Below are positions 1-10,240 of a stretch of 64,000 nt of DNA, in pieces (position 1 is the stretch's first letter; every line of letters starts with the position of its first letter). The position numbers and the translations under genes are program-made. The notes below the pieces were generated by a model. It was not told the DNA's origin. It did no database searches and saw nothing but the letters and a program-made list of their open reading frames with translations. The stretch comes from Dactylonectria macrodidyma (taxonomy: Eukaryota; Ascomycota; Sordariomycetes; Hypocreales; Nectriaceae): contig JAGMUV010000003.1 in the NCBI GenBank assembly GCA_020744425.1, forward strand, positions 4,030,001-4,094,000. The letters are read 5' to 3'.

Positions 1-616
1 CGATGTATGCCGCCAGGTCCTCTGGGCCCGCTATGTCGATTGGGCTCTCACGTTCCCCCTCATCTTGACCGAGCTATTCCTCCTTGCTGGCATTGATGGC
101 GCTCATACCCTCATGGCGGTCGTGGCCAATGTCATTATGGTGTTGACTGGCTGGTTCTCTGCTCTTGGACACACCCACACGGCTCAGAAATGGGGCTGGT
201 ATGCCATCAGCTGCGTCTCTTTCCTGTTCGTCATCTGGCACATTGCTGTCCAGGGCACTCGAGTGGGCAGCAACCGGGACAATGCCGTCACCAAATTGTT
301 CGGTTCCCTCGCGGCGTTCTCAGCCATTCTCTGGGTCGTCTACCTTGTGTAAGTTTGTCCGCATTGGTTATTGACAACATAACTGACTGTTTCTAGGGTT
401 TGGGGTGTTTCGGCTGGCGCGAAGAAAACCACCGTTGATACCGAGATCATTACATACGCCGTGCTTGATGTCTTGAGCAAGGCTATCTTTGGGCTGTGGC
501 TAATCTTCGCATCCCGCAAATATCGCGAGACTTCCCCCGAGGTTGGAGGCTACTGGACCTATGGCTTTGCCACCGACGGTCGAATCCGAATCGGCCAAAA
601 CGGAGAGGAGGCTTAA
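1..616 (+). CDS. Fungal microbial-type rhodopsin (5' partial)
   Basis: This is the C-terminal part of a seven-helix microbial rhodopsin; the gene enters the window already in frame (first codon at base 2). Exons are 1..348 and 397..616, with a GTAAGT...CTAG intron. Helix C reads WARYVDW, with Asp at 38..40 (the D85 position of bacteriorhodopsin), followed eleven codons later by Glu at 71..73 (the D96 position), the D/E pair of NOP-1-type and proteorhodopsin-type pumps. Helix G contains DVLSKAIFG with the retinal Schiff-base lysine at 479..481. The lysine means it should bind retinal, unlike the opsin-related YRO2/HSP30-type chaperone-like proteins, which as I recall lack it. A light-driven proton pump or sensor in a cell membrane is likely. 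The N-terminal helices lie outside the window. Confidence 0.88.
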
Positions 617-2303
617 ATGGTCATTGAGGCGTATTTAAAAAGAGGTCGATCGTGTAAGCGATCCTTTCACAGTGGAAGAGAGTAAGCAAAACGGTGTCGC
701 TGTTTCTCAAATTGTACTTGGATAAGATGCATGTCTTTTTCTTGTTTTTGCTTGGCGTCGGCTACGAAAAACATACCTGGCTCGCAGAATTGCGTGCTAT
801 GTCTGCCATATGCGACATGAAACGAATCGAGAACTTTATTTCTGCCCTTGTATTGATGCATAAAATTTGCGCTCGACGTGAGCTATCAATTCCCGTCGGG
901 TAAGCTTACGGAGAAAGTTAAACAAAGCAGCACACGGGCAACGACGCCGGGATGGTTTCTTCCTGTCTATTATTGTGTGTACCCGTTCCATGCCACCCCT
1001 ACCTCTCCCAAATTCCTCAATAATGCTCAAACTATTTCCCCACGGTATGTTCAAATTCTCAAAAGACATCTTTTCGAGCTAGCCACATGTCAATACAGGA
1101 CTATGAAAAAAAGCGCGCAGCTTCTTTTACAAGCCGACTCGATCCGCAGACGTGCGACAGAACATTCGGGCCGCCGCATGCAAGCTCCCGCTCGGCATTT
1201 CCCGTCACTCGGCATTACCGCGACATGCGGTAGCAAATTCTAGGTAAAGCCCATGTGGCAGGGAAAGTATCGAGATGTGCATTATTCATATATATCCCTA
1301 GTGAGAAGTTGGCCATTGGACGGTGTCGGCTTCATCACGGCGCTGTGTTCACTCATCCCTCGAGGCTAGCGCTGTGAGAGACGGCACAGCACGGAAGGCC
1401 CGAAGACACCGTCATATTTCCTATGAGAAAAGATACATTCGTAATTGAGGATATTGGACCCTTGTGACCCTTATGGCCTAAGCCTCGGTGGCCCATAATT
1501 CCTGTCCTCGCCAATATCCGTTCTCAAAGCGGTTCGATGCTTCTCAGCCGTGATCCACTTGATGTGATGCCGGCCAAGTCTTACCGACTCGATACTACAT
1601 GACTCCACCAGTGGAGATGCCGTTACGTATACTACAAACTCAAAATGGCAGATTGTATCAGTTAACGCGGATTCTTCGTTCCTCTGGTCTTCTCCTTCTA
1701 TTTAGTATGTACAGTACCTGGTCTAAATGATGTCCCGCAGATCCCGGAGTCACTACGCATATGATCTCCCCACTTGGTGTTCAACAGGTCCCTTGACGAG
1801 CTGGGCATTTCGGACTTACTCTTTTAGTGAACACAAAGACGGGAGCTAGCGTACTATTTCTAACTTAGATGTGATAGATCACACCTAGGAGCGGCATTTC
1901 TCATCTTCGGTGGAGACACGGCACAACTCGTCCCCACGCCGCTTCGGGCCATGCCGCTCCAAAGCCAGAAGCCGTGGCAGGTTGGAAGGGCGAAAACAAA
2001 CTAATTAGATGGCCGGTCCCATCCCATGTTCCTGTTGCTCATTATCTACTTGATTCAGGAGGTGGTCTAACACGACTCGTATCCGGGCGGGTTCCATCCC
2101 TGCCGAAGGGTGGTCCATGTGTCGTTGCGCCATCCCAGCATTGTCTTACAGCATATCTCGCAACATCTCGATGTTGTAAAATGTCTAGATGGTCAAAGCA
2201 GTCTATGTGCCCGGGGATCATTGTTAAAGGATCATCTTTTCCACCGTGGATTTGACCAACTCACCATTCTTCTCACTCCTAATCACTAGAAGCAGTTGCG
2301 AAG
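617..2303. other. Intergenic, no recognisable gene
   Basis: About 1.7 kb between the rhodopsin stop and the flavoprotein start. Short reading frames occur on both strands but none has a recognisable motif or a sensible exon structure. It presumably holds the rhodopsin 3' UTR and the promoter of the next gene. Confidence 0.5.
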
Positions 2304-3618
2304 ATGCGATTCCTCTACTCGATTCTTCTCCCGGCTGTCTTGTCTTTTGCGAATGCCGCAGCAGTTCCCCAAGAAAGGGCTGAGCCTGAAATTTACGATG
2401 CAATCATCGTTGGAGGCGGTCCGTCTGGGCTCAGCGCCTTGAGTGGGCTTGCTCGCGTGCGTCGCAACGTCCTCCTTCTTGATTCTGGGGTCTACCGCAA
2501 CGCTGCAACCCGCCACATGCATGATGTGATTGGATTCGATGGTTGGTTCAACTGAGAAATGCCACCTCTGTGTACGATCTGACTTGATGCAGGGGTAACT
2601 CCGGCCTACTACAGATGGGCAGCACGACAACAGTTGTCACACTACGACACTGTCACCATGAGGAATGCGACTGTGACAAAAATCACACCGCAGCAAAACA
2701 ACACCCGGTTTGCCGTGACGGCAGTGTTTCACGGAAAAGGGAAAAAGCCGAGGACTGTGACTGCACGCAAAATCGTCCTCGCTACTGGCTTGCACGACAT
2801 CCTCCCTGACACACCCGGCATCAAAGCCAACTGGGGCAAGGGTATCTTCTGGTGTCCTTGGTGCGATGGCCACGAACATGCGGACCAACCCCTAGGATTG
2901 CTCGCTGGTCTTGACGAGATCCCGGGGATGGTCCGCGAGGTGTTGACCCTGAACACGGATATCGTTGCCTTTGTCAATGGTACGGATACGCCTGAGCAAC
3001 GGGCCGCAACGGAGACGAAGAGCCCAGAGTGGCAAAAGTATCTTGAAATCCACAACGTCACAATCGAGAACCGCACAATCTCTGAAATCAAGCGTCTCAG
3101 AGACGGAACGAATGGAGAAGAGGACCCCAGCTTGCCAAGCGTTGCCGAGACCGACCTGTTCAGCGTTCGATTCTCCAAGGGCCGGGCCGTGGAGCGAGCG
3201 GCCTTCCTGGCCAGCTTCGGAGACGAGCAGGCCTCCAAGGTTGGGGAGAACATGGGGGTCAGTCTTTGGGGAGGGAGACTTGCCGTGGATCCTACGGCCG
3301 GCCTGGTGACCAACATCCCTGGTGTTTATGCCGTCGGCGACGCCAACTCGGACAATGTGACCAACGTGCCCCATGCGCTCTTCAGCGGTAAGAGGACGGC
3401 AGTTTTCCTGCATGGTAAGTAATCTTACGCCGTGGAGTAGGTTGATATACTGACAACTTTGAAAAGTTCGACTTGAACGTGAAAACGCGGCTATTGAATT
3501 GGCCAACGCAGGCAATGAGTACGACGAGAAGCGAGATGTCCTGGATGAGCGATCTGTTTGGGAGAGGATGAATGGCGAGCGTGGAGACATTCTGTATGCT
3601 GGCGACTTTGAGCAATGA
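2304..3618 (+). CDS. Secreted thioredoxin-reductase-like FAD oxidoreductase
   Basis: A 403-residue FAD-dependent pyridine-nucleotide-disulphide oxidoreductase of the fungal thioredoxin-reductase-like group that includes GliT-like enzymes. Exons are 2304..2541, 2593..3414 and 3467..3618. The first 20 residues are a hydrophobic signal peptide ending near ANAAA. The FAD-binding motif IIVGGGPSGLSA lies at about residues 33-44. A redox-active CPWC is encoded at 2853..2864. The C-terminal FAD motif GVYAVGDANSD follows. The middle NAD(P) domain is present but lacks an obvious GxGxxA motif. The signal peptide suggests it acts outside the cell or in the secretory pathway, which is unusual for this fold. 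Substrate is unknown. The next gene downstream is convergent (minus strand), so no operon-like grouping is implied. Confidence 0.85.
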
Positions 3619-3850
3619 TTCGAACTCAAGGCGAACTTGATGAGAGAATTGGTGTACTTGAGTTTTAAAACCATAATGGCGTAAGGTTGGTAGACTGGAT
3701 AAGCGTAATTCATAGACATATGCAATTTTCCTTCATGTCTCCGTGAACTAATTTTGTGCTAGCTCATGTGTGCGCCAAGAGAGAATGAATTCGAATCCAT
3801 ACTGCTTGCAGCTAACTCAGTCCTAATAGTAACCGAACTCCTCGATGTTC

Positions 3851-5031
3851 TCAGCTGTCCAATATTCCCGTCAACTGCTGATGGCGCACCAAAGCATCAC
3901 CAAAAGATGGCAGGCCCTCGACATCACTGGCTGCAAATCTCTCATACGCCGCGCCGACGCTTCGGGATAGAACAGGCAGATCCTCTTGCCATTCTTCCCA
4001 ACCCCATTGAACTTCCTTGACTTGATTCGTTTCGAAATCGTGGACCTCAATCTTCACAGGCCCTGAGTAGGCACTTGCATGCAATGCCGTCCCGTCCTGG
4101 GCAGTGAGGCGAATCTCTCCTTTCTCGCCGTTGATCGTCCAGGCCAATGCTGGTTCGCCGCTGAACGGCTGGCCTCGTCTGAAGCGGAGCAGCACGCTTG
4201 CTCCATCCTCACTTGTTGGCGACGCAGAGAGTGTTCCGGTTGCAAAGACAAGATCTGGTACATTTGACTTGACAGTTTCGATGACCTTGTTCGTTGCTGG
4301 GTCGCGGACTCTTACGTTGGGTCTCTGTATCTGAACTCGAGACCTGAAGCCTTTCAGTTCGCCCAAGACGTACTGCACTTGATCAAACACTGGAGCAGTC
4401 AGAAACATGACCAACATTAATCTGGATAGTACTTACAGTGGCCGAGGCCAATTGTGACGATATTGCCACCAATGGCCTTGTCGGTGAAATACTTCAACCC
4501 AGTGGGGAGCAGGTCGCGGTCAATCGTGCCGCCAGCTGCATGAACTTCACTGCTAAGGATTTTTCCAATTCGACCTTGCTGCAATACTTCTCGAAGCTTG
4601 ACTACCGGGGGAGCAACCCGGCCTTGAAGGCCGATAAACGTACGGCTTCCGCTCTCCCTGGCTGCTACCGAGAGCTCTTCGGCGTGAGAAGCATCCTGTG
4701 CAAGGGGCCACTCCACGAAGACGGCCTTTCCAGCTTTGACGCTGGGTAAAGCCGTCTGATGGTGGACGTCGACCCGAGTGCACACGACTACGAGCTCGAC
4801 GTCGTTGTCTTTGGATAGCGACTCGGGATCTCCATAAGCTCGAGTCTCCTTTGGAAGATTGTAATGGGAGATGGCTTTCTGAGCAGCCTCAACACTGGTG
4901 TTGCAAAGGGCTACAATTTCATATCGGGCACGTCCGCGGGCGGACAGCAGGTATGGAAGATGGGCATTGCTGGCCCATGAGGTTTTGGCCGACGCCGAGA
5001 GGCCGACGATGGCGGTACGAATTGGAGGCAT
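3851..5031 (-). CDS. Gal80-like Gfo/Idh/MocA family protein
   Basis: A 377-residue protein on the minus strand with exons 4437..5031 and 3851..4389; the intron 4390..4436 is 47 bases. The N-terminal Rossmann fold begins RTAIVGLSASAKTSWASNAH, as in Gal80 rather than in sugar dehydrogenases. At the position where active Gfo/Idh/MocA enzymes have EKP, it reads FVEWPLA, so the catalytic lysine is replaced by tryptophan, again like Gal80. The motif LQGRVAPPVVKLREV and the later GHLFDQVQYVLGEL also fit Gal80-like proteins. It may therefore bind NAD(P) without catalysis and act as a regulator, or be a divergent dehydrogenase. The stop used is the first in frame after LTGILDS; an extra C-terminal exon cannot be excluded. 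No Gal4-type partner gene lies beside it. Confidence 0.78.
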
Positions 5032-6904
5032 TCTGAGTGATGTGTGATTGTTCTTGGGAGAAGTGGACTAAGTTTGTGGTTTCTTTATGCTGGGTGAGAA
5101 TTAGAGGGGATATACTCTGTATGCCGAGGATTGATGAGGGGTGAGAGTGGTGTCATCGGTGATTTCTAATCAAGCATTTGTCATATTGGGGCCCATGGGC
5201 GTCAGTTATCCCGACTGCGACCAAGCTGTACCCGATTGACATATTGTCAAACGGCATTCTCAGAACACTGTAAGATGAATCTAGAAATTTAGTCGACGAT
5301 GGCTTGCAGTCACAATTAAAACTGCCATAGGCTAGTAGTTTAACACGGGCCAGCTTTCAACGAGGGGATGTGGCAATTCCACCAGGATAGTAGCCATTCC
5401 GAGGACTTGGTGCTTGACATGCTATTTTTACGCCGTTGGTACCCATTCGTGCTAATCGATCTAAGAAATGGAGTCAAAAGATATAGTGCAAACGGCAACG
5501 TAAATCAGCCTTGTCGGTCGCGGATAGCAGCTCGCGGCTAACATGACGCACCGTCGCGACTTAGTGAAAATGGGCGGAATCGAGACCGATTGAGCAAGAT
5601 GTGGCTGATCTTGAACCCATCGGGAGCTGTGGTAACGGGCGCAACAAGTCCTACCGGAAAAGCCACCCCAACCTACGTTGGGGATATGCTTGATTTCCGC
5701 TACCAGAGACGGGATGTTGAGGCGCACAAGCGTTCCAGTAGTCTCGGCCGGATAAAGGGATAAACGGGCTGTGCCGGAACGATCTGCAGATCATCATGTA
5801 TCAACGTGCTCATCGACTTGCTCCATGACACTAGCGCTGGCTGAAAAGGCGATGTTGCAAAGCATCGACTGTCGAGTATGGATTCGACACCGCTTGAGCT
5901 GAGGGATGTAGACTCTACTGTATCTTCTTTTTTTAGTGAGGCAGGCGATGGTACTACAATTGACGATGATTTCACTCATCTAGTGAGCTTATGATTCAGA
6001 TCTTGGGCCCTGAATCCATGCACATGACACCGAGGCATAGGTGTGTGTGTGTGTCAACGTAGCTCTCTACTAATACGAAAATCCGTTGAAAAACTACCTA
6101 CTCTAAGCCACGACCAGGCAGCAGTGCTGGGGAAGTCAAGCCTAGCTGAGGTCTTTACCACTGCGTTCGGCTTTAATTAGGTCATTGCGGGGAAGCAATT
6201 CAGCTCCCGAGATATTTTGGCAAGACTTTGCGAAACAGAACCGAATCTGCTCTAGCGACGATGCGACGGTCGAGCTCGGGGATGCCGCAGGCGTCGAGTG
6301 GAGTTCGAGATGTCTGTCACTTTTGTGGAGTCTAGATGCCAATGCGTAGCGGCCTCCTTGATCCGCCACACGATAGAGTTTGTCTTAGCAGGTTTCTCAT
6401 GTTTTAGGATGCATTTGGGAATGAACTGGCCATCGGACATGAGTCGAGTGCCCTCGGAGCCACCGAACCCACGTGTGATTTCGCGGAATCCCAAGGAGGA
6501 AGTTTCCACATCTACATTCCAGTCATTGCTAACACAAACCTTGAGTTGACTAAAAGCGTGGTTAGTAAACTCAAATCGCATAGCTCGATCGGTACGATTG
6601 GAGCACCAAGCTTGGGAGCGGAGATGTTTCCACCTATTGGCCCTTCATGATCGATGGGTGGAACGGATGTGCAAACGCTTCACGTTTTTCCTCAAGGTCT
6701 GGAACGAGTGGGACGCATATCTATACTACCTAGATTGCTAGACTAGGCGAGAACGTTGTGGTTGTACAGAGATAGCGTATTTGGCAATGGCGCGTGGTGG
6801 CACGATGTGATATAACCAAGTGTTGTGCCCCTTGCTGCGAACTTTCTGCATCCATTAGATTTACCACTTTAAATATTTGTTACCGGCAAGCCGGGACTTT
6901 CAAA
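5032..6904. other. Intergenic, no recognisable gene
   Basis: About 1.9 kb between two divergent genes. It includes a short (GT)7 run at 6041..6054. Minus-strand frames around 5460-5980 and 6140-6580 show no motif I recognise and no convincing splice structure. Confidence 0.5.
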
Positions 6905-8007
6905 ATGAGCATCACTTACAGGCGCCTGAACCCCTTGACTCGAGAAATTCGCTTGCTCGAGATCCAGCCGTCCCACAACCTCGACGACCCTATCAAATGC
7001 CGCCTCATCACCTTTCGCCACCATGAAGACCTTGAATACATCGCAATCTCCTCGCTCTACGGCGATCCATCTGAAACCGAAACCGTCTACGTCAGCCGCC
7101 GCGCCGTCACCCTCACGACGCATCTCGCACAGGCGCTGAAGCAAGTGCGCGCCTTCTTCTACCAGTCCACTGCTCAACTCCATCAACAACCGCTACCAGC
7201 GCGTTTCCTTAACGGGGCGCCTCGCTGGGTGAAGCACATATTTGACCTCAGCGGCTCGTACTCTAGAGATGGGGAGATGGACCGTCCAGGGGTGTTGCGG
7301 GTCTGGCTCGACATCTTGTGTGTCAATCAGAACGACGAGTGGGAGAAGTCGAAGCAGCACGTCGAAATGAAGCACATCTACGACTATGCCGATCTCGTGG
7401 TCGGCTGGCTAGGCGAAAAAGCCGAACACACCGATGCGGCGATAGCTACCATGGCTGAGATTGAGGAGGCAATGCCTGCGAGCTGGGGCGAACCTGGCGA
7501 CAGGGAGAAGAACCCAGAGGATTATTCGCCAACCCACAGATGGACAGAGTCAATAAAGTACATGTGGGCCAACGGACCCAACGGCGAATTGCCGTATACG
7601 ATGCCGCATTGGGTCGGATGCGTCGAGTTCATGACTCGCCCGTACTTCCAGCGCCGATGGATCGTGGAAGAAATCACGACTGCTAAATTCCCTGTTTTTC
7701 TTGTGGGCGACACACTTGTCCCGTGGAGACATCCTCTGTGCCTATACCGACTTATGGACGAGTTCAAGTTTTCGCCTTCAAATATATTCCCTTCGGTATG
7801 TTTAGTCTCACGCCTGTCACGTACAAAGCAGGTATAGAGCACGTCGCTGACCCTTTCGTTCGACAGCATCTCGTCCCTGCGGTTGCCGAATTGCCCCTCG
7901 AAACAACACAAACGTTGCTGGACGAGTTCATAAAGGATAAGCCTCGGCAGGGCAAAGATGATGGAAGTAGGCGCGGCTCGTTCGCGCGGTTTGGCGACAT
8001 TGGTTGA
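6905..8007 (+). CDS. HET domain protein (short form)
   Basis: A 343-residue heterokaryon-incompatibility (HET) domain protein. Exons are 6905..7795 and 7867..8007; the intron has donor GTATGT and acceptor GACAG. I chose the ATG at 6905 (MSITYRRLNP) because the opening TREIRLLEIQPS is the usual HET N-terminus; the upstream in-frame stretch looks like untranslated sequence. HET motif 1 reads EYIAISSLYGDP, where the family normally has ALSYVWG, so the conserved Trp is replaced by Tyr. Motif 2 is VWLDILCVNQND, and the later RPYFQRRWIVEEI matches the third block. HET proteins trigger cell death after non-self recognition; this one has no other recognisable domain. A short C-terminal tail follows the domain. 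Confidence 0.85.
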
Positions 8008-8537
8008 TGTGGTGTAGAGTTGTAATGTGCAAATGTGTGAGGATAAAACGTGGTAGCTGCATGTGTGCGCGGTTCTGTTTCTAATGACGGCGTTTCTTTT
8101 TATGGATTTCCCTTTTCGACACTCTCCTCGAAAAAGTTTGGAGTTGGCCTTTAAAGTCTAGTCTTCAAGGAATGGCATCCTATCTAACAATGGCATCTCA
8201 ATCCTGATGAAGATATCGCCAAACGCCCATCCCGAAACCATGGGTTGAGCACCGTAGACCCCCGTGCCCCTTCACATGAATCGGCCAGGATCAATCCAGG
8301 TCCAGAGTTAACTGAATGATGTCAAGGGTAAGGAAAATTTCTCTGCCATTCGAAGATTTCTCGCAAGGTAGTCGCTCTTGCTCAAATGTGCCCAGGGGGA
8401 AGGCATTGTCAGAGTAGCAGCTGCAACAATTATACTTCCATACTGAAGGCGCCAGACCAGACATTGGTGTCAACACCCCAAAACGTGCATCAAACATCAA
8501 ACATCAAACATAGTACTGTGAATCTCTTTTTCTAACC
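8008..8537. other. Intergenic promoter region
   Basis: 530 bases between the HET gene and the F-box-like gene. The only structure seen is a 7-base tandem repeat just before the next start codon. No coding sequence is apparent. Confidence 0.5.
8488..8511. repeat. Tandem repeat (CATCAAA)3
   Basis: Three perfect copies of CATCAAA plus a partial CAT, ending 26 bases before the ATG of the F-box-like gene. It would lie in the 5' UTR. Confidence 0.8.
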
Positions 8538-10022
8538 ATGTCCTGGAACAGTCTGCCTTCGCAAGTCCGGGATACGATCCTGACCCGTCTCTCCGAGACT
8601 GAGCGACATCCTCGACATTCCTTCTCCCGGTACGCGACGGTGTGCAAGGACTGGCAGCACAATTTCGAGAAAGTGATATTCAGCAAACTGCGAGTCTCAG
8701 CGTCGGATGCCAGCTCCTTTTCCCGCGTCTTCCGCATCAAGCGCCGAAGGAAATATCTTCAACATCTGGGATTATCACTGAACCTACCCGAGCACGAGTA
8801 CACTCCCTTCCACGGCGCGGGCGGCTCCGACGAGGAAAAAGCCATGGCCCAGATATACATCATCTCCCACTACGGGCATTGCGAATTCGCGCCATCACTG
8901 AAACTCCAAGAAAAACAGAACAACATCTCCTTCACTAAGGCCATATGGGTGCTTCTCAGCGTGCTCCGCTCCTGGAAGCGGACACAAGTTCGTCATGGAA
9001 TCAACTTGGAAATCATCGCCGATACCAAGAGCTACTGGCAGAATATGGGAGCAAAGATGCGAAGGGACAATGGCCCGATGGCTATTTTTCTCGAGGATTC
9101 GCCTCGAGACTCGGACGGACAGAAGAGATATCGTCGAATGACGCTCTCTCCACACGAACGGACACCAATTCTCGTTACGGCTCAACTGGACTTTCATTCC
9201 TCGTTGGACTTCGACTTTTTAGGGTCACCTGTAGCATCCGTCGAGGCATTGCCGAAGGTGGACGTTGTAACGTCTCTTTCTATCCTCCAACGCACGGTCC
9301 GTCACTTTCAACCTGGTGCCATTGGCGCAATCATCAAGTGTTTCCCGTTTCTCGCAAAAATTACCTGGCAAAGCTGGCCGCTACCGCACTATATCAACAA
9401 AGACGCGTTTAGCTTGACCCTCGCCAAAACCATGTCGTGCTGGCCTGCATCTTTGGAAGAAGTGTGCCTTACCCACGTCACGTTTTTCGAATACCCCAAT
9501 CGATGCAGCCGTGGTAGACACGGTCACAATCTATATCCCGGATTATTCTCAGGCGAGCTATCCTTCCTGTCTCAGCGGCTGAAGCGTCTGACTGTCAATT
9601 ACACTATCGACGCGATCACATTTCTCACGGAAGCGCCCCAGCAGTGGCCCAAACTCGAGCAGCTGGTTCTGAGATCCAAGCAATGGATCCTAGACGAGTT
9701 GCCTCTGGCCACCAACGAGATTCTTTTAAGGGCAGCTTTCGCGGCGTCTGGAATGCCCAGCTTGAAATTGTTCGGCCTCTGGAGTGCCAACCGCACAAAA
9801 GCGGGTTGTCTCACCTACGCACGCCAGGCTGACGCGTGTGTCCTCGACGTCAGATGCAGCTGGATGTTTACGGTGGACGGGAGATGTCTGGCGGCTTGGC
9901 AAGATGTCGCGATGAAGCATTCTGAGAGGGATTTAAATTGGGCGTTTCAGAGGTTGAGTGCCGGGCAGGTCAAACTCGATATATGTAAAATTTCCCCAGA
10001 GAGTAACGCGAACCGAGCCTGA
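8538..10022 (+). CDS. F-box-like protein
   Basis: A single-exon gene of 494 codons. The N-terminus SLPSQVRDTILTRLSE followed by YATVCKDWQHNFEKVIF has the spacing and hydrophobic pattern of a fungal F-box (LP..V...I...L, then CK.W...FE..IF). The rest, about residues 60-490, is a weakly repetitive leucine-rich region of the kind seen in expanded fungal F-box families, with no catalytic motif. F-box proteins bind Skp1 in SCF ubiquitin ligases; the substrate here is unknown. The gene lies downstream of a HET gene in the same direction and converges on the MFS gene. Confidence 0.7.
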   Translation: MSWNSLPSQVRDTILTRLSETERHPRHSFSRYATVCKDWQHNFEKVIFSKLRVSASDASSFSRVFRIKRRRKYLQHLGLSLNLPEHEYTPFHGAGGSDEEKAMAQIYIISHYGHCEFAPSLKLQEKQNNISFTKAIWVLLSVLRSWKRTQVRHGINLEIIADTKSYWQNMGAKMRRDNGPMAIFLEDSPRDSDGQKRYRRMTLSPHERTPILVTAQLDFHSSLDFDFLGSPVASVEALPKVDVVTSLSILQRTVRHFQPGAIGAIIKCFPFLAKITWQSWPLPHYINKDAFSLTLAKTMSCWPASLEEVCLTHVTFFEYPNRCSRGRHGHNLYPGLFSGELSFLSQRLKRLTVNYTIDAITFLTEAPQQWPKLEQLVLRSKQWILDELPLATNEILLRAAFAASGMPSLKLFGLWSANRTKAGCLTYARQADACVLDVRCSWMFTVDGRCLAAWQDVAMKHSERDLNWAFQRLSAGQVKLDICKISPESNANRA

Positions 10023-10240
10023 TACAACAAAACAGCCAAATAACATAGACTGGTTAGTTAGTCTGTCAATCATCGGTAACTACAAAGGTTAGCAAGAAAA
10101 ATCACAAAACGAAGTATTACATAGGTCATCAAACTATTGCCATTGGGTCTATATCTAGGACACAAGTGGTACAAGAATTCTATTTCTAATCGCGGACCTG
10201 GTGTATTGTTGATCATCACACATCCCCTTGCCTAATATCT

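Noticed and set aside
6794..6904. Upstream in-frame extension of the first HET gene
   Set aside because: The frame is open but the translation is unlike HET N-termini; the ATG at 6905 gives the expected opening.
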